Shown piece after piece: positions 1-12,700 of a stretch of 64,000 nt of DNA. The notes below the pieces were generated by a model. The model was not told the origin of the DNA. It saw nothing but the letters and a program-made list of their open reading frames with translations, and searched no databases. This stretch comes from Urechis unicinctus (taxonomy: Eukaryota; Annelida; Polychaeta; Xenopneusta; Urechidae), in the NCBI GenBank assembly GCA_034190875.2, contig CM067346.1:47355432-47419431 (forward strand), given 5' to 3'. Both the position numbers and the translations under genes were made by a program. How positions within the stretch are numbered: the stretch's first letter is position 1; each line of letters opens with the position of its first letter.

Positions 1-116
1 ATGATGAAGACATGCTGGAACTGGGAACGGATTGACTGTGGAGTGAATGGGTGGGCCCCAGGCTCTTGGAATATGATGGTGACAATGTCATTCCCAATAT
101 GTCGCTTTCTTGGCAG
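1..116 (-). CDS. SIPA1L: SIPA1L coding exon 7, cut by window edge
   Basis: Begins after an acceptor ending TCAG at 117. Encodes [20 protein letters not shown] and the following [14 protein letters not shown]. The Asn in GNDIV corresponds to the catalytic Asn thumb of Rap1GAP. The exon runs off the left end. Confidence 0.94.
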   Translation of the reverse strand, partial: MPRKRHIGNDIVTIIFQEPGAHPFTPQSIRSQFQHVFI

Positions 117-3100
117 CTGAAGGCAAATCAACAAACTGTTGGTAAGAAATACGATTGAATGAAAAAAAACGGGGTTTTACGTCATTTTTCGGGAGGTGAT
201 TTTCAGGTAGGTGATTTTCAGGTAGGTGATTTTCAGGTAGGTGATTGATGAGGATGATTGATAGTTTTGAACACCACCCCCAAATAGCATCACCCAGTTG
301 GCATCTGCTCTAGAGTGTTACCCAGTTGCTTAGGGAACTATGCTTAACAAGGCCCCATTGAGTCATCAGGTCAGGGTGTTTGATACAAATATGATAGAAA
401 ACAGTTTTGAGCAACAGACGCATCATGAATTATTTCCAACAGCCATACTTGGAGAACGCCTGGTTCAGCGGTTTGTAACAATTGGCTGGGTAAGATTTGA
501 TTAAACACTTATAATAACGCGAGTGCACTCAAATAATGTTTTTCCCCAGGAGTATTCATGGGGACGAGTTCACTGACCTGTTGTCCGTTTGTTGTGGTAT
601 AAGGAAGCATTGATGCCACATGAAACATGATCTCACAGTTATGGATCTGGGCGTAGTACGACTCTGTGCCGGTTGTGTCCGCTAGATAAGATACACACAC
701 ATTAACATGAAAACGAAAAAAATACATCGTAACAGTCTTGACACCATCAAATATGTAATCAGTTAAGACCATAGTAACAGTTTTCTCTCTCAGTATTACA
801 ACATTAACACAATCACACACGTAATGAATCATGAGAATTATAACATGGTAGTTACAAACATAAATTAACCACACAAATGACAACACAGTCCTTGCACCAT
901 CTCTTAAATCTCATATAAACCCAACAATGAGAAAGAACACTCACTTTTACAATCGAGTCCACCTCTGTACTTATCAAAACCAGACAAGCGTACACGCTGC
1001 CCTATGCACTCGAGGAATTCCTTTAATGCTGGAGTTGAATGCTCTGAAATCAACCATGGTGATTGTTCAATTCAACAGTTGTCTATTCAGTAACTACAAA
1101 CTAGTGGGTAGTCCATATTGTTGTGGTTATTTTGAATCTGAATTTGGTGTCTTGGCATCCCAAAAAGAATTCCCTGATTACCTCAAGGGAAATGTTCCAG
1201 CAAACTCAGGGCTTTAAAAGATACATCCGTGTTAAAACACTGGAAATTGCTGCTTGTTGTTACAGAACAGTTGTGCTCTATGCACTGGTAAATCACTGCT
1301 AAGCACCAGTAGAAAAACTCAGTGTTAACAGATATATACAGTACATCCAACGACATAGAGTGCTTACCATTGTTGTACATATCCTCCTCTGTTGCCTGAC
1401 CCGCTCGACACAACAAGACACCCACCTTGTAGTTACTGGAAAGCTGCTCCCACACAATCAACATTCATGCAGTCAATTAATTAGCCAAAATACGTGGGGC
1501 TATCATTTTAATAATATCACAGAAATGTAAGTATAATTAATAATCAAATGGTGTTCAAAACCACAATCGGGAAGAGCTGATGCATACTAAACTGACACAC
1601 TGCCAGTGATCGTATAAATCTCTAATTTAAAACACCTCATTCCACGATGTTCATAAAGACACAAACTTACACCCTGTTCATCCAGCTTGATAATTTGTTC
1701 GATAGTTTTGGGGTTAGAGTTGGTGAGTTTGAGGCAGCCTAGAGGTAGATCAGGCACGGCATATTCTAGAACCTCCTTAGCAGGCAATCCTCGTGAGGTA
1801 CTCAGTCGACTTGAGGAGGGAATTGCTTCCTCTAAGACCGAGCCTCGTAACGTATTCAACTACAAGGGAATTCACGACCAAATCTAGCTATTGAGATTTT
1901 AATGTCAGCAAGGTACAATACATGTTCAACAGTGTAGCAATGGAGTGGTGACAGCTTATCAGTTGCATGAAATTCAAATACATGCCAAATAACAACAGGT
2001 GTAATCCAATCACAATATCAGTCAATAATAAACAGTTCTGGACCAATAACACATTGTCATAGACAATCCGCACGTAAGAAAATATAATTAATTGGCAACC
2101 ATCTCACATACATATCGGATGGTAACCTTAGTAACAAAGTAAAAACCATCACACACAACAGCAATATCTGTCACAACACACATCCATGGGTCATAACAAC
2201 AGAATTGATGCCAGCTGCCCGACAAATAAACAATATGATAATCTATCTCCATCACTTGCAACCACCCACCTCGCTGGTGCGTACGATGATCCTGTACTGG
2301 TAGCAGAAGCTTGCCCCCTCCCCTTGTCCGAGCAGCGTCTCTCTCTCCTTCTCATCCAACTTCTCTCGTCTAATGCTCACAGCTATCGCACCAAGCCTAT
2401 CATCGATGCCCACAAAGTTCTGATGATCTGCACCCCATGATTAGACACCCATCTCTTATCTCATGAAACAATTCAGGTGCCATGTACAACAGGTTTATGT
2501 ACAATAATGATCAACGTTGGCAACTTACATTTTTGACTTACCATATTGATTTAAATTAATTATAACATCTAGATCAAGTTCTTAATGGCAAAAGGCAATT
2601 TAATAAGCATGACAGAAAATTAAAAAAGATTTATTTTCAATTCCTGCTAATACAATAAATAATTCAGCTTGAAAAAAAAATGGAGTAGACATAAAAAAAG
2701 GTTCACTGACCTACATTGGAGAAGTAGTTGCGATAATAACACGCTCCATGGTCAACATGCTCAACTACGAGTCCATTATTCATCACAACTCCGCGCCTTG
2801 TATCCCCAGAGGGTGACTGAGATATATCTAAAATCGTTATACCATTGCATATTGGTGAGTTAACGAGAGTAGAAAACTCTGTGTTACTGTTGCCAAATAG
2901 CTGTTGTACTCGTTTCTGCGCACTGCGACGATTCAAACAAATATTCCTCTCTTCTTCGCCACCCAACTCATTACGGAAAAACGGGCACGAAAGAAGGAGG
3001 TCATTAGAACGGCCGTCACCGGCATCAGTCTCCTCGCTGCTAGAATCATCAAACTTTCCAGAGGCTTGCGATGCCCCAGTCATGACATTTCTCGTCATGG

Positions 3101-4313
3101 CATTTCTGTCTAAAGCACCCGTAGACTGCTTTCTCCTATTATAATTGCTCAAAGACACCCCTACACTCTGACAGTCAAAATGTGCAAATGCTTTGGTGCG
3201 TTTAATCTGTTCTTGCATCTGTCGAGCCTCAGCACTATCATTGTCACTGGCTTTTGTGGAGGCTTCCCCAGTCTCAGTTTTACCTCGCAATTTACGAAAT
3301 AGTCCAGCAGCCCCACTGTTTTGACTGGCTTCATTGAGCATGGATTTTGTCCTCTGTTTACGATCCTTATGCTTCTGTGACTTAGATTTAAGTTTTGGAC
3401 TTTGAGAGCCGTCGGGTGAGTCTTCATCTATCGGGGAGGAACTGTTATTGGCTGCTGCAATGGGAGTATGGTTTGGTGTGTAGGTGATTTGTTGACCACG
3501 GCTGCTTTCTGATGATGAGTTATGGGCACTGGAGCTGACAGGTGTATGGAAGAGAAGTGCACCTCCATTTAAGTCTGCACGACCTCGGAGTACCTCCTGG
3601 ATTGCTGGAGGGGGTGGGGCTCGTTGATCCAGGTTTTCGTTTCGATAGTCCTGAAGCATAGCAAAGAAACTGTCCCCACCGGCTGCACTGATGAGGTCAA
3701 GAGATGAGGTACTGCCATAATTTCTCCGCAGGGGTCCAACCTCGGATGGGTCTCGACCATATTCCACGTAGTCCTGCTGATCCAACTCTAAGCTGCTGTT
3801 ACTTCGATAGAGCCCACGGCGTTCAGCCAGTGTGCGATGTACGGGTCCAACATCATATACCTGTAATCTCCTACTAGCATCACTGTGACTGCTTTCAGAC
3901 GAATAGCCACTGGCAGGATTTTCCCGTATCGACGAAGACAGACCTCGTGTGTAAGTCACATTCCGTGGCTTCAGTTTCTCATTGTATGAATTTCTGAGGT
4001 CAATAAATCCAGAACGTAGCTTCTGCTTGTAGTCAAAGTCACCAGGGTGAGGGGGTCCTGTTTCTACAGAGGGGCCACTGGTAGTGCGTGTGGCGGTGGC
4101 ATGGGGTTTCGTAAAACCTCCTGATGACTTGCTGGAACTAGATGAGACCTCATCCCCATGAACTCCATTCCTGGCTGAAGTATGGTAGAGGTTGGCAGCT
4201 TGGATAGCCCGATGTCTTGCTAGCTCTACTTCACTGTTACCCCGTCGCTGTGCACGAGAACCAAGACTTGACCGCTCTGGACTCCCACGAAAAAACGCCC
4301 CTTCAGAGGTCAT
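1..4313 (-). CDS. SIPA1L: SIPA1L family RapGAP (SPAR-like), 5' half of gene, partial
   Basis: Signal-induced proliferation-associated 1-like proteins are scaffold GTPase activators for Rap, acting at cell cortex and synapse or junction. Seven coding exons are placed, all minus: 4313-2711, 2427-2270, 1859-1671, 1443-1368, 1043-945, 681-578, 116-<1. Every junction has GT/AG and the phases sum correctly. Exon 1 carries family landmarks (YGSTSSLDL near residue 200, [10 protein letters not shown] near 215, FRKLRGK near 339, [11 protein letters not shown] near 443, [12 protein letters not shown] near 517). Exons 3-7 form the RapGAP domain, including [36 protein letters not shown] and, in the last exon, the HIGNDIV motif whose Asn is the catalytic thumb of Rap GAPs. 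The PDZ and C-terminal parts must lie beyond position 1. The reading is intact, so this is probably a working host gene. Which vertebrate paralogue (1, 2 or 3) it matches cannot be told, as invertebrates usually have one. Confidence 0.95.
191..245. repeat. 15-bp tandem repeat in SIPA1L intron 6
   Basis: About three and a half copies of GGTGATTTTCAGGTA in tandem. Read on + it looks like repeated splice-like CAGGTA, but the gene is on the other strand, so no function is suggested. Confidence 0.75.
578..681 (-). CDS. SIPA1L: SIPA1L coding exon 6
   Basis: 104 bases, acceptor ATCTAG, donor GTCAGT. Encodes [20 protein letters not shown] and [15 protein letters not shown], the RapGAP segment equivalent to [20 protein letters not shown] in vertebrates. 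Confidence 0.94.
945..1043 (-). CDS. SIPA1L: SIPA1L coding exon 5
   Basis: 99 bases between acceptor GATTTCAG and donor GTGAGT. Encodes [20 protein letters not shown] then [11 protein letters not shown], the family EFLxLLGxRVRLKGFxKYR motif. It opens with two bases that complete a Glu codon and ends in phase 1. Confidence 0.92.
1368..1443 (-). CDS. SIPA1L: SIPA1L coding exon 4
   Basis: 76 bases. Encodes [20 protein letters not shown] followed by DMYNN, matching the KVGIMYCKAGQSTEE region of the family. The acceptor chosen (GGGAGCAG) is the one that keeps phase; the nearer AG would give an immediate stop. Donor GTAAGC. Confidence 0.92.
1671..1859 (-). CDS. SIPA1L: SIPA1L coding exon 3 (start of RapGAP)
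   Basis: 189 bases, 63 codons, acceptor CTTGTAG and donor GTAAGT. Encodes [15 protein letters not shown] through KLDEQG, matching the beginning of the RapGAP domain of vertebrate SIPA1L proteins. Phase 0 at both ends. Confidence 0.94.
2270..2427 (-). CDS. SIPA1L: SIPA1L coding exon 2
   Basis: 158 bases after an acceptor ending GTGCAG. The split codon with exon 1 gives Asp, followed by [20 protein letters not shown] and, at the 3' end, [11 protein letters not shown], both typical of the family. The donor is GTGGGT. Exon ends in phase 0. Confidence 0.93.
2711..4313 (-). CDS. SIPA1L: SIPA1L coding exon 1 (N-terminal region)
   Basis: Starts at ATG 4313 and runs 534 codons plus one base to a donor GTCAGT at 2710. 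The serine-rich N-terminus is less conserved; the start is the first in-frame ATG of the long open frame and fits the family, but an upstream 5' UTR exon is possible. It ends inside the conserved stretch that leads to the RapGAP dimerisation region. Confidence 0.93.
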
Positions 4314-5071
4314 TCTGAGTGCTGGGCACTTGTTTGTCTGACTACACTAACTAGATGCATACAGCAGAACATGGAGCGGCACTTGATCTCATCATTATAT
4401 GATTTTACCTCCAAGGGACTGCAGTCTATAACAGAAAGAACAAATAATCAGTGAGAAGTTCATGTGAATGGAAAGGCCTTTAAACTTGGATAAAATACTA
4501 TCCAGGAATAGAGACCTTAGTATTGGACAGAAACATGCAGGGGTAGACACTAACTTCCAGCATTCACTTGTCCCATGTGAAACTTACTTGCCCCACAAGA
4601 CATGGAAGTTCACATGCTATGGTTGTTTTTTTTATGTAAAAAGATTATTGCATTAAAATTATTTATACTCCAATCGGTAAATGTTAAGTATCTTTAAAAT
4701 TTCTGTACAGCTTAATGAAAACAGGTTTCCAAAAATATTAAATGGTACAAATCCACCCCTTGTAAATGCAAGATATTCGTGGCTTCATTCCTTCGTTGGT
4801 AATAGCAGTTGAATTTACCAGCTGAGGTCATATTGGCCCTTTATATATATTTTGGTTGCATTACAGTCTGCCAAAAACGTGTTGGCTCGTGTGTTCCGTC
4901 ATCGTAGCGCAGTGCGTAACGCACCAAAGTCACAACGCGTAGTGTTAAATCAATAGTGCGTTAAAAACCTATCACGAAACTCCTGCAACTAGTTCGACCT
5001 TACATCATTGTCTTGACGCTAGCTAGTTATTAAGACAATGCATACTAGTTTTTACTACAACACGTAAAAAG

Positions 5072-5143
5072 CACAGGGATTTGCTGCTATATTCTATGTA
5101 TACATAGAATATAGCGGCTGGCAGGCCAATGTAAATCCCTGTG
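5072..5143. repeat. 72-bp near-perfect palindrome (foldback)
   Basis: Outer arms CACAGGGATTT (5072-5082) and AAATCCCTGTG (5133-5143) pair exactly. Inner arms GCTGCTATATTCTATGTA (5083-5100) and TACATAGAATATAGCGGC (5101-5118) pair with one mismatch and no loop. This could be a miniature foldback transposable element or an extruding cruciform. Confidence 0.85.
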
Positions 5144-6642
5144 GTAACAAGTGCCTCTGTTTTCCATTCATCGGGTACTGGTAGAATAAAGCCACTTGCG
5201 CTTAAACCGTACACGACTGAGTGAGCCTTAATTATAAGCAGTCAAAGAACTTCACCACACACAAAACTTGAGTATGGATCAGTGCTGTACGGTTACTGAG
5301 TATCCTGTCTTACATGCTTGGCTGCATATTGAAAGACGCTGAAACCTCAGTCTTCAAGGCTTAGGTGTTTGCTCGAGATAACATTCGCGATCGGCGAAGT
5401 AATTAACATATCCGGTCGGACAAGTACTTGGGACTTTTCATTTGTCCCAAAAGCAGAACCACCTGTCCCAGGCAAGCGCACAACCGTTAGTGTCTAGCCC
5501 TGACATGTCTGATGATTTATATGCAAAGTATAACAACACCTAGTGAAGAATCAGCTAAGTAAAACCAAAGCTTTGGAGCATTTTTTAACCCCCTACCACT
5601 GTAAATTATCACTCATGGGTCCAAGTAGATGAAGCAAAACTATTTGGTCTATATATTGAATAACCACATGTATCTACTGCATGAGTATATAGTTATCACC
5701 TTCAAAACATCACAGCAATATAGTGGATGTATATAGAAATGCAAAATCAAATTAACAACATAAGTGCATTTGAAGAAAATACCTAACAGACATCAAGCAT
5801 AAGCTTTATGCTGAAGTTATCAACTGGTAATGAATGACTAATCAACAAATAAAACTCAAAGAACAAAATCACCTGACAGGTGAGTCTGGAGGGGAATACC
5901 GATGAAGCAATCACCGTTAACGTAACGTTTTCGTCAAAATATGATATTATGGCAAATACAATCAATTAACAAAAGATGAATAATAAGTATATGTAAGCAA
6001 TTGATGAACTAATCAACTTTTAAGTTTTACAAGTTTAAACACATGAACGATAAATATATGCCCAATGCGCTAACATTTTTCGACTGAAATGAAATATCAG
6101 GAGAAGCTTTTCATGGTAATTTATATTATGTATGTAACACATTACCAACCAAGCCGATATTTCCAACTCAAGTTTTTCCTAAAATGATTAAAGCTAGCTT
6201 TTAGAGACGTATTTGTCTTCAAACATCCAACATTCTTGGCAATCCACACCTAAACATTGGTCACATGACCACCACTTCCTGTTGTCGACACGGTGTGTGC
6301 GTTCTGCATGGAGAGGCCATTTTGTTACGTTCGACACGTATGCTCACGCAGAACGTGTTACGCGAATGCACAATTATTCGAATAGATTTATCAATCAATG
6401 AGCATAGCAATATGTCTCTTGTTATCTTAGGTAAAACAATTACTAAACACGAATGAAACTTATTGAAAGAGGGTCTGTTGTTTTGAGTTAAAGATATGAA
6501 GTAGTCCCACGGCACGTGATTTGAATGTAACCTGTGTTATCACTCTTTCGCTATGATGAAAACAACCTCGGATCACTTTCTGCTACACACCAAAAGTTTA
6601 CCATATATGGGACGATACCCAGCTTGGTTTATTTCACATTAC

Positions 6643-6690
6643 ACCCCCCCCCCCCCCCCACACACACACACATACACATACACCCTTACT
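6643..6690. repeat. Poly-C then CA-rich simple repeat
   Basis: A 17-base C run followed by alternating CA with interspersed T. Simple sequence. Confidence 0.9.
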
Positions 6691-8984
6691 GCCCTCCTAC
6701 CACATCCAATGGTTCAGGGATGATGGGGATGGGGATATGTTGTCACATATATTGGTCGAGGCTCAAAGTCCTTGTGTATAGCAGGTTTTCTGTACTATAA
6801 ACGCTGTTGGTCATCTCGGCTCATTCCATAACGGGTTGAGTCATTTTGCATTGACTCCGCCTTCATAATTGCCTTCATAAATTACAGTAATCCGACAGGC
6901 ATGTGCGATCAAAAAGTCCTTCGATCTACCGATAACAATCAGAATATAACCATTGAACACAGCCGAACAAGACATCGGAATTGGAAACAACAACTCAGTG
7001 TTATTTACTCGACCAAGATAAACAAGGGACTTGTTACGCCGTAACATCATAATCCGCAGTGGAAACTGTAATTTTATGGGTTAAGATTACAGCACAGCAT
7101 AAACAAATAATCTTCTCATAAACACTTGAAACACAGCTGTCAAATCATCGTTTGATACTACTTGCATACAAATAACAGGTTCGGCTTCCGGTTGTCGCCA
7201 AAGAATTATCACTTATTCAAACACTTGCTTATCAGCATTTAAGAGCTACAACAATGAGCATATTTGGAAGGTGTCAGGTCAGAAGTCGGACCGAGCTAAG
7301 AGTTGACGCCGCCATATTCGGCCATGTGTCTCCACGATTAACAAAAAAGCTGTTTATTGCATCGACTTCCAAAGCAAGTTAGCGAAATCTTACACCGGAA
7401 ACTTTGTTTGCGAGATGGTGTGATGCACCAATGCGATCTCCTGCGCATCGGCTTCTGCGCAGGCTGGGATTCGCTGTTATGATAGCATTGCGTCAAACAT
7501 GTCTGCCATGGAGAGTGGCACCAATGCAATGCGGTCAAGCCATTTGCTTCTCAGTCGCGTAGCACCAGGTCTCATAGTGATTGACTTCCGCTACTGAAAA
7601 TCATAGCAGACAATAGGTTTCTGGCTTCAGTGGTGAGTAGACATCCTGCTATATCGACATTTAACAAGCTAACAACATTGTTATGCGGATAGATCTTGCC
7701 CCTTGGAAACATGATTTCGGGATCCAAGTGACAGTGATCATCATGGAGAATGGGTAAATATCAGAATCTTTTGATACAGTATATCCTTTCGTTTCATGGT
7801 CACTAACCACGTGTCACCAATATTGACGTCACAAGCACTTTAACCTGCATGTTAACGGCAGTTACTGTTGCCCCATGTGGCCTTCCTCGAAATAATTGTA
7901 GTTTTCTCGAACTTCGAACCTATAGTGGGCTAAATGACCCAAGTACGCTCTTGCGTTATCAGATTATAGGTCGTATTAACCCGTGTCTTGATATCTCAAC
8001 CTGCGTACTAAACTATTGGCCCATACTGAGATAACAAGCCGACAGATCATTTTCGTTTTAACGATGACGCCTTGGAATCATCCCACCAAAATTAGCGGGA
8101 GACCTAGCGTTCACAAGAAACTTCAGTTCGTGGTTGCTGATGAGACATTTGGATATGTTTATTTTATTCACAACGGGTCATCAGATTGAGGTGATTAAAA
8201 ACATCCCCTTGCTTACCGATAATTCTATGAGTCTAATTATACTAAATGAGCCCGAACACTACTGACTGACTTTGAATTGGATTCTTAGTCCAAGGTAAAA
8301 TTGTAATAATCGTGTTGTAGCTAAAAGTTTTAACGTTGTTTATGGCACAGAAATCGTTTCCACGAGTCATACTAAAACCAATTCAATCTCATCGAAGTTA
8401 CTACGCCAGCTTGTGCCCTGGTTTGGTTTGACGACGTAAAATCACAGTTATTGTCACCAGGGTGATTCTGTTTTGCAGATATAACCAATCACGACATTTG
8501 ACCATTCTGTAAGAAGTTTACAAAATTACCCCTCCCATCAGGTGAACTGATCAGTCCCAAGCTCCACGGACGTGTATCAAAATATACCCACGCGCACAGA
8601 TATCTCAAATACGTCATGATATCTCATTACGAGCCTGGATTACTGGATAACATCGATCATTCAGAGCTTCTTAGGGTAACGTTACATCCCTTACAAATAT
8701 CCTCTCTGATGGCTCTTTCAAACCTATTCTCTGTAGCATTATTATCATCTATGGGAGGCAGTACCTCGGGGACCACGAATATGATAAATATCAAATTAAC
8801 ATGGTCATTTAGATAATGTATGTAGCTTTATCATATGTTATTTCACCAATTAGGAATATTATAACATATTTGATGTCGGTCGTCAACAAACGTTATTTTG
8901 TGTTGCAATGTAGGTACCTCCGCTTTTGCTACCTTGGTGGGGCCCAATTATTGTCCGAATTTACAACGAAATGATATTCGTTCA

Positions 8985-9004
8985 CCCCCCCCCCCCCCCC
9001 CCCC
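8985..9004. repeat. Poly-C tract
   Basis: A run of about 20 C residues, followed by CACACAT. Confidence 0.9.
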
Positions 9005-9302
9005 ACACATACAGTGATATAACGTTTAGAGCCAGTTCGACCCTACATTTTGTTTACTCTTTAAGTTGGATTAATCTTTGGGAAAAGCTGAAAGTACCAT
9101 AAATAATATGACTTTATAATGTGATCTGAAATATCAAAACCGTTTATGTTATCACCTCAAAATGCATTGTTTCAGAACGGGAAAAGGCAACGCAAAGATT
9201 GTGTAGTTAAACATGTCGTATTACCAAAGGATTTCTTCAACAAGTGGCAATGACACGGTTCCAAGACCACCATGTTCCCTTCAGCACTGCCCTACTAGAA
9301 AC

Positions 9303-9691
9303 TCTAAGCTTTTCTTGCTTATGCACGATCTTCGTTATAGTACTGTTACTCACTGCCTGTAGTTGCTGGAGTGGGGACTAATCAGAGGAAATTAACGCCA
9401 GTCCTGGAGTAGAGTTGCTTATTTGATTTATTTAATTTCAACAATGAAGCTCCCTGGAATCTCGCGGTCCGAATCGTTTCTCTGACTAGATGATCTCCGT
9501 GACTAACCCATCTGTGGTCCTTATAAAGGGTCCCGCGGGTCAGGCTAAAACAATCCCCGCATGACAGGACGAGTCCATTTGGAGGGTGGACCCGCCTGCA
9601 AGGGGAGGGGTGTAATGTAACCCGGGCTCTCGTGCTGATAATTAAGGGGGGAGGCTTTTTAAGAACGTTTGAGCAGAATAGTATTATAACA
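9303..9691 (+). repeat. Dispersed terminal-repeat-like element, copy R1 (solo)
   Basis: Closely similar to R2-R4 at 26.0, 29.2 and 32.4 kb. The core begins TGTTACTCACTGCC at 9344 and ends TATTATAACA at 9691, so it has TG...CA ends and a matching TGTTA/TAACA inverted pair, as LTRs do. It contains a TATA-like CCTTATAAAGGG. No neighbouring internal region is present, so it looks like a solo repeat. Similarity extends about 40 bases to the left of the core. Confidence 0.8.
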
Positions 9692-9702
9692 CAACAACAA
9701 GC

Positions 9703-12700
9703 ATGTTCAGCCATGATAGTGCCCAATATTTCCCTCATAATTATTCTACAAAGGGTCGATTCAACCAGCCTACTCAGTATCTTCCTCAGCGATTCGCACC
9801 AAGAGGCCTATCAAGCCATAATCGGACCCACTATTGTCCACGGAATGTTTCCACAATGGGGGAATTCAACCAGCCAAGGAACCACTTTCTTCTCCAAAGC
9901 TACACAGAAACACGACTGCTTAACCCACACAGAACCAATCGTTTTCCCTCGATTATACAGCAACTGAACAGTTCAACCAACCAAGAAACCAATGTTGTCC
10001 TCTGACAAGAACAAACGGACAGAACCATCAAGCTAGGGCTGTCAGTCAAAGTCTTCCACTTAATTTCACAACTACAGAATAGTTTGTCAGGCCTAGGTCT
10101 AAATATGTCCAGATGAATAGTAGAGCCCAGTTTAACGACCAATATCCACATCTGACGAGAACAGGTGAAGGACTGTCCAGTCAGATAAGGAACCAATATC
10201 ACCTTCTACCTTGTACAAAGACACGACAGTCCAACCAACGCCGGGACCGATGTCTCACTTTGACCAGACCGCTGACGGACAGTCCATCCAACAGAAAAAA
10301 CAACTATCTATCTCAAACCAATACAACTACCGATTTGTCCAGCTTACTAAGAAACCAACATCAGCTTCTAACTAGCACAACGACCAACCAGCTGAAGAAG
10401 CATTCTTTTCCTCAACATCATATTCTAACTAGCACAACGGCCAACCAGCTGGAGAATCATTCTCTTCCCCAACATCATATTGTAACTAGCACAACGACCA
10501 ACCAGCTGAAGAAGCATTCTTTTCCCCAACATCATATTCTAACTAGCACAACGACCAACCAGCTGGAGAATCATTCTCTTCCCCAACATCATATTGTAAC
10601 TAGCACAACGACCAACCAGCTGAAGAAGTATTCTTTTCCCCAACAACATATTCTAACTAGCACAACGACCAACCAGCTGGAGAATCATTCTCTTCCCCTG
10701 ACTAGTCCAACAAAAGGAGAGTTGAACAAAACAAGGAACAAACCCGTAAAGTTCTGGCAACCACCAACTGTAGTTTTGGGTACAACAACCTGAGCCAACG
10801 TCCATCAAGACTCGCCAAATCTGCAAAATGCAGAAAGTGCAACTGAACAGGCCATACAAACCAATTTTACAGTCACACCATTTATCATACAACCTGACGA
10901 TGCAGCATCAGATATCGAAAATTCCATGTCCACTGAGCTAAATTCAGGTGTTATTCTGACGACCGGAAGTTATTCCAATGATGAATCAACCTTTGGCACG
11001 GCAACGCCCAAGGTCGATGTGGATTCAACAAGGAGTATTTTTGATAGACAGCCGACCGATATCGATCTGTCTGTGGACGAACAGCTACAAAAGGACCACC
11101 CTCAAGATGAAAAATTGGATTTATCCGAACGTTCCAATTCGTATCATGCGTGTTCGGTATGTGGCTCTTTATTCCTAGCAGAATACCAGCTGCTTTACCA
11201 TGATTGTATCGTAAAAGCTGTGAAGAATGAGCGCTTCTCTACTGAAAGGTCACCACAAATTGTATCAAAAGCTTCGACCGAAACGCCTGCAATTAAAACC
11301 CTCGGTGTTAATTCACAAGATTTGTGCGGACGGATAAAGACTGATAGTGAAGACTGCATGGTTACTTCATTTCTACATGCAAAGGAAGATTTAATATCTC
11401 ATGCCGCAAAATGTGCCAACGAATTTCTCGTTTTTTAACTCACCGTCCCCATGTACAATGGACAGTGATGATATTAAACCAGACGAGGAAGATAAGGAAG
11501 CTGGCACCAACAACTTAGAAACAAACGACGGAAGTCCACAATTCGCGGCCCGGAAATCAATAGAATTAACACACACAGCCACGCCACCGTCAGTCCCAAC
11601 CAATCACGATGGAACAATTCTTCAGGAGCTGGCCAGAGAGAGCAGTTCGACTTGTGAAATATGCCTTATGAGACATAATAACATAGAAGGTTTAGCTAAA
11701 TGCGCGACAACACAAGGCTTGGATGCCTCAGCGTCGATTAGTGTACATCGGTGGAACGCACGCCTTTCATTAAGCAACCTGTCAGATTCCAATTCTGTTG
11801 ATCCAAAATCCTGGGACTTACTTAACTCACCTCATTTAGACATTAACAAAAGTTCAAGACATCACACAACCAATCATGTTCCCAAAATCCAAGAGTCTCC
11901 ATCTTTAGTTAATTCATTGCTCTGCCATTCTCTGAGCAAGTCCACTGTTCAAACAGCGATTATTTCTGTTAGCATTTCGAGTGCTTCAGACTCTTTGCAG
12001 GAATCATTGGACAATGCAAACTCATTGACACACAACAACGAAATGAAGGGTCTCGTCCATAGCTTTGCGTGTGGCAGAGAATCTGTTGTTGTTACTAATA
12101 GCCAGTCCGTTAATCCAGCATCCGTCGCTGTTGATCTTACTGGAGCTGTACAACCACAAAGTACAGGAGAAAAAGCAAGGGACGGAGGGACTGACCCATT
12201 TGTGCTGAGCACTGACGCTAGTGATCCCGATGAAAGCATTGCACAACATTTACCTGTGCCACCTTGCAATCAAAGTGTAGTGAAAGCCCATGCTCAATTT
12301 CCAAATGTGCCAGTACGACCTATTGGCTGCAAAGCTTGCCACGTGACTTTCAAATCCTCTTCTGATTTTGATTCGCACGACTGTGAGGCTTCAGTGCTCT
12401 GGTTATCAGACGAGGGCTCTTACGATGAATCAGTCCCAGAAGGTCCCACATGTTTTCACTCTATCAACGTCGACATACCGATTGGATGTGGAAAGAGCCG
12501 GGTTATCCAGTTCCCGAACCACAACCAGATTTTTGGAAATGCAAATACTGCGACATGGTTTGTCAATCTAGGATAAAGCTGGTTGGGGTGTATTACCGTT
12601 TCGTATGCTGTTTGCAGATTGCACTTTTCTCTCACTTTCACGCATGCACCCCGCGCTTACGTGTTGTTGACTGCCTCCATGTTGGATTAAAGTTTTGTAT

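Larger units (their letters stand above)
4314..9302. other. Intergenic, no gene seen
   Basis: AT-rich sequence with only short, unconserved frames. It should contain the SIPA1L 5' UTR and promoter near 4314-4450, but no element can be pointed to. Notable contents are the palindrome at 5072-5143, a C-run followed by a CA tract at 6643-6690 and a C-run at 8985-9004. Confidence 0.6.

Noticed and set aside
9480..9610. Hammerhead ribozyme in the R repeat (GACGAGTCC...TGGAC)
   Set aside because: The stem-like GTCCA/TGGAC is there, but the CTGATGA and GAAA core sequences are not.
9382..9738. Minus-strand 118-codon frame over R1
   Set aside because: Lies inside the dispersed repeat, with no family signature.
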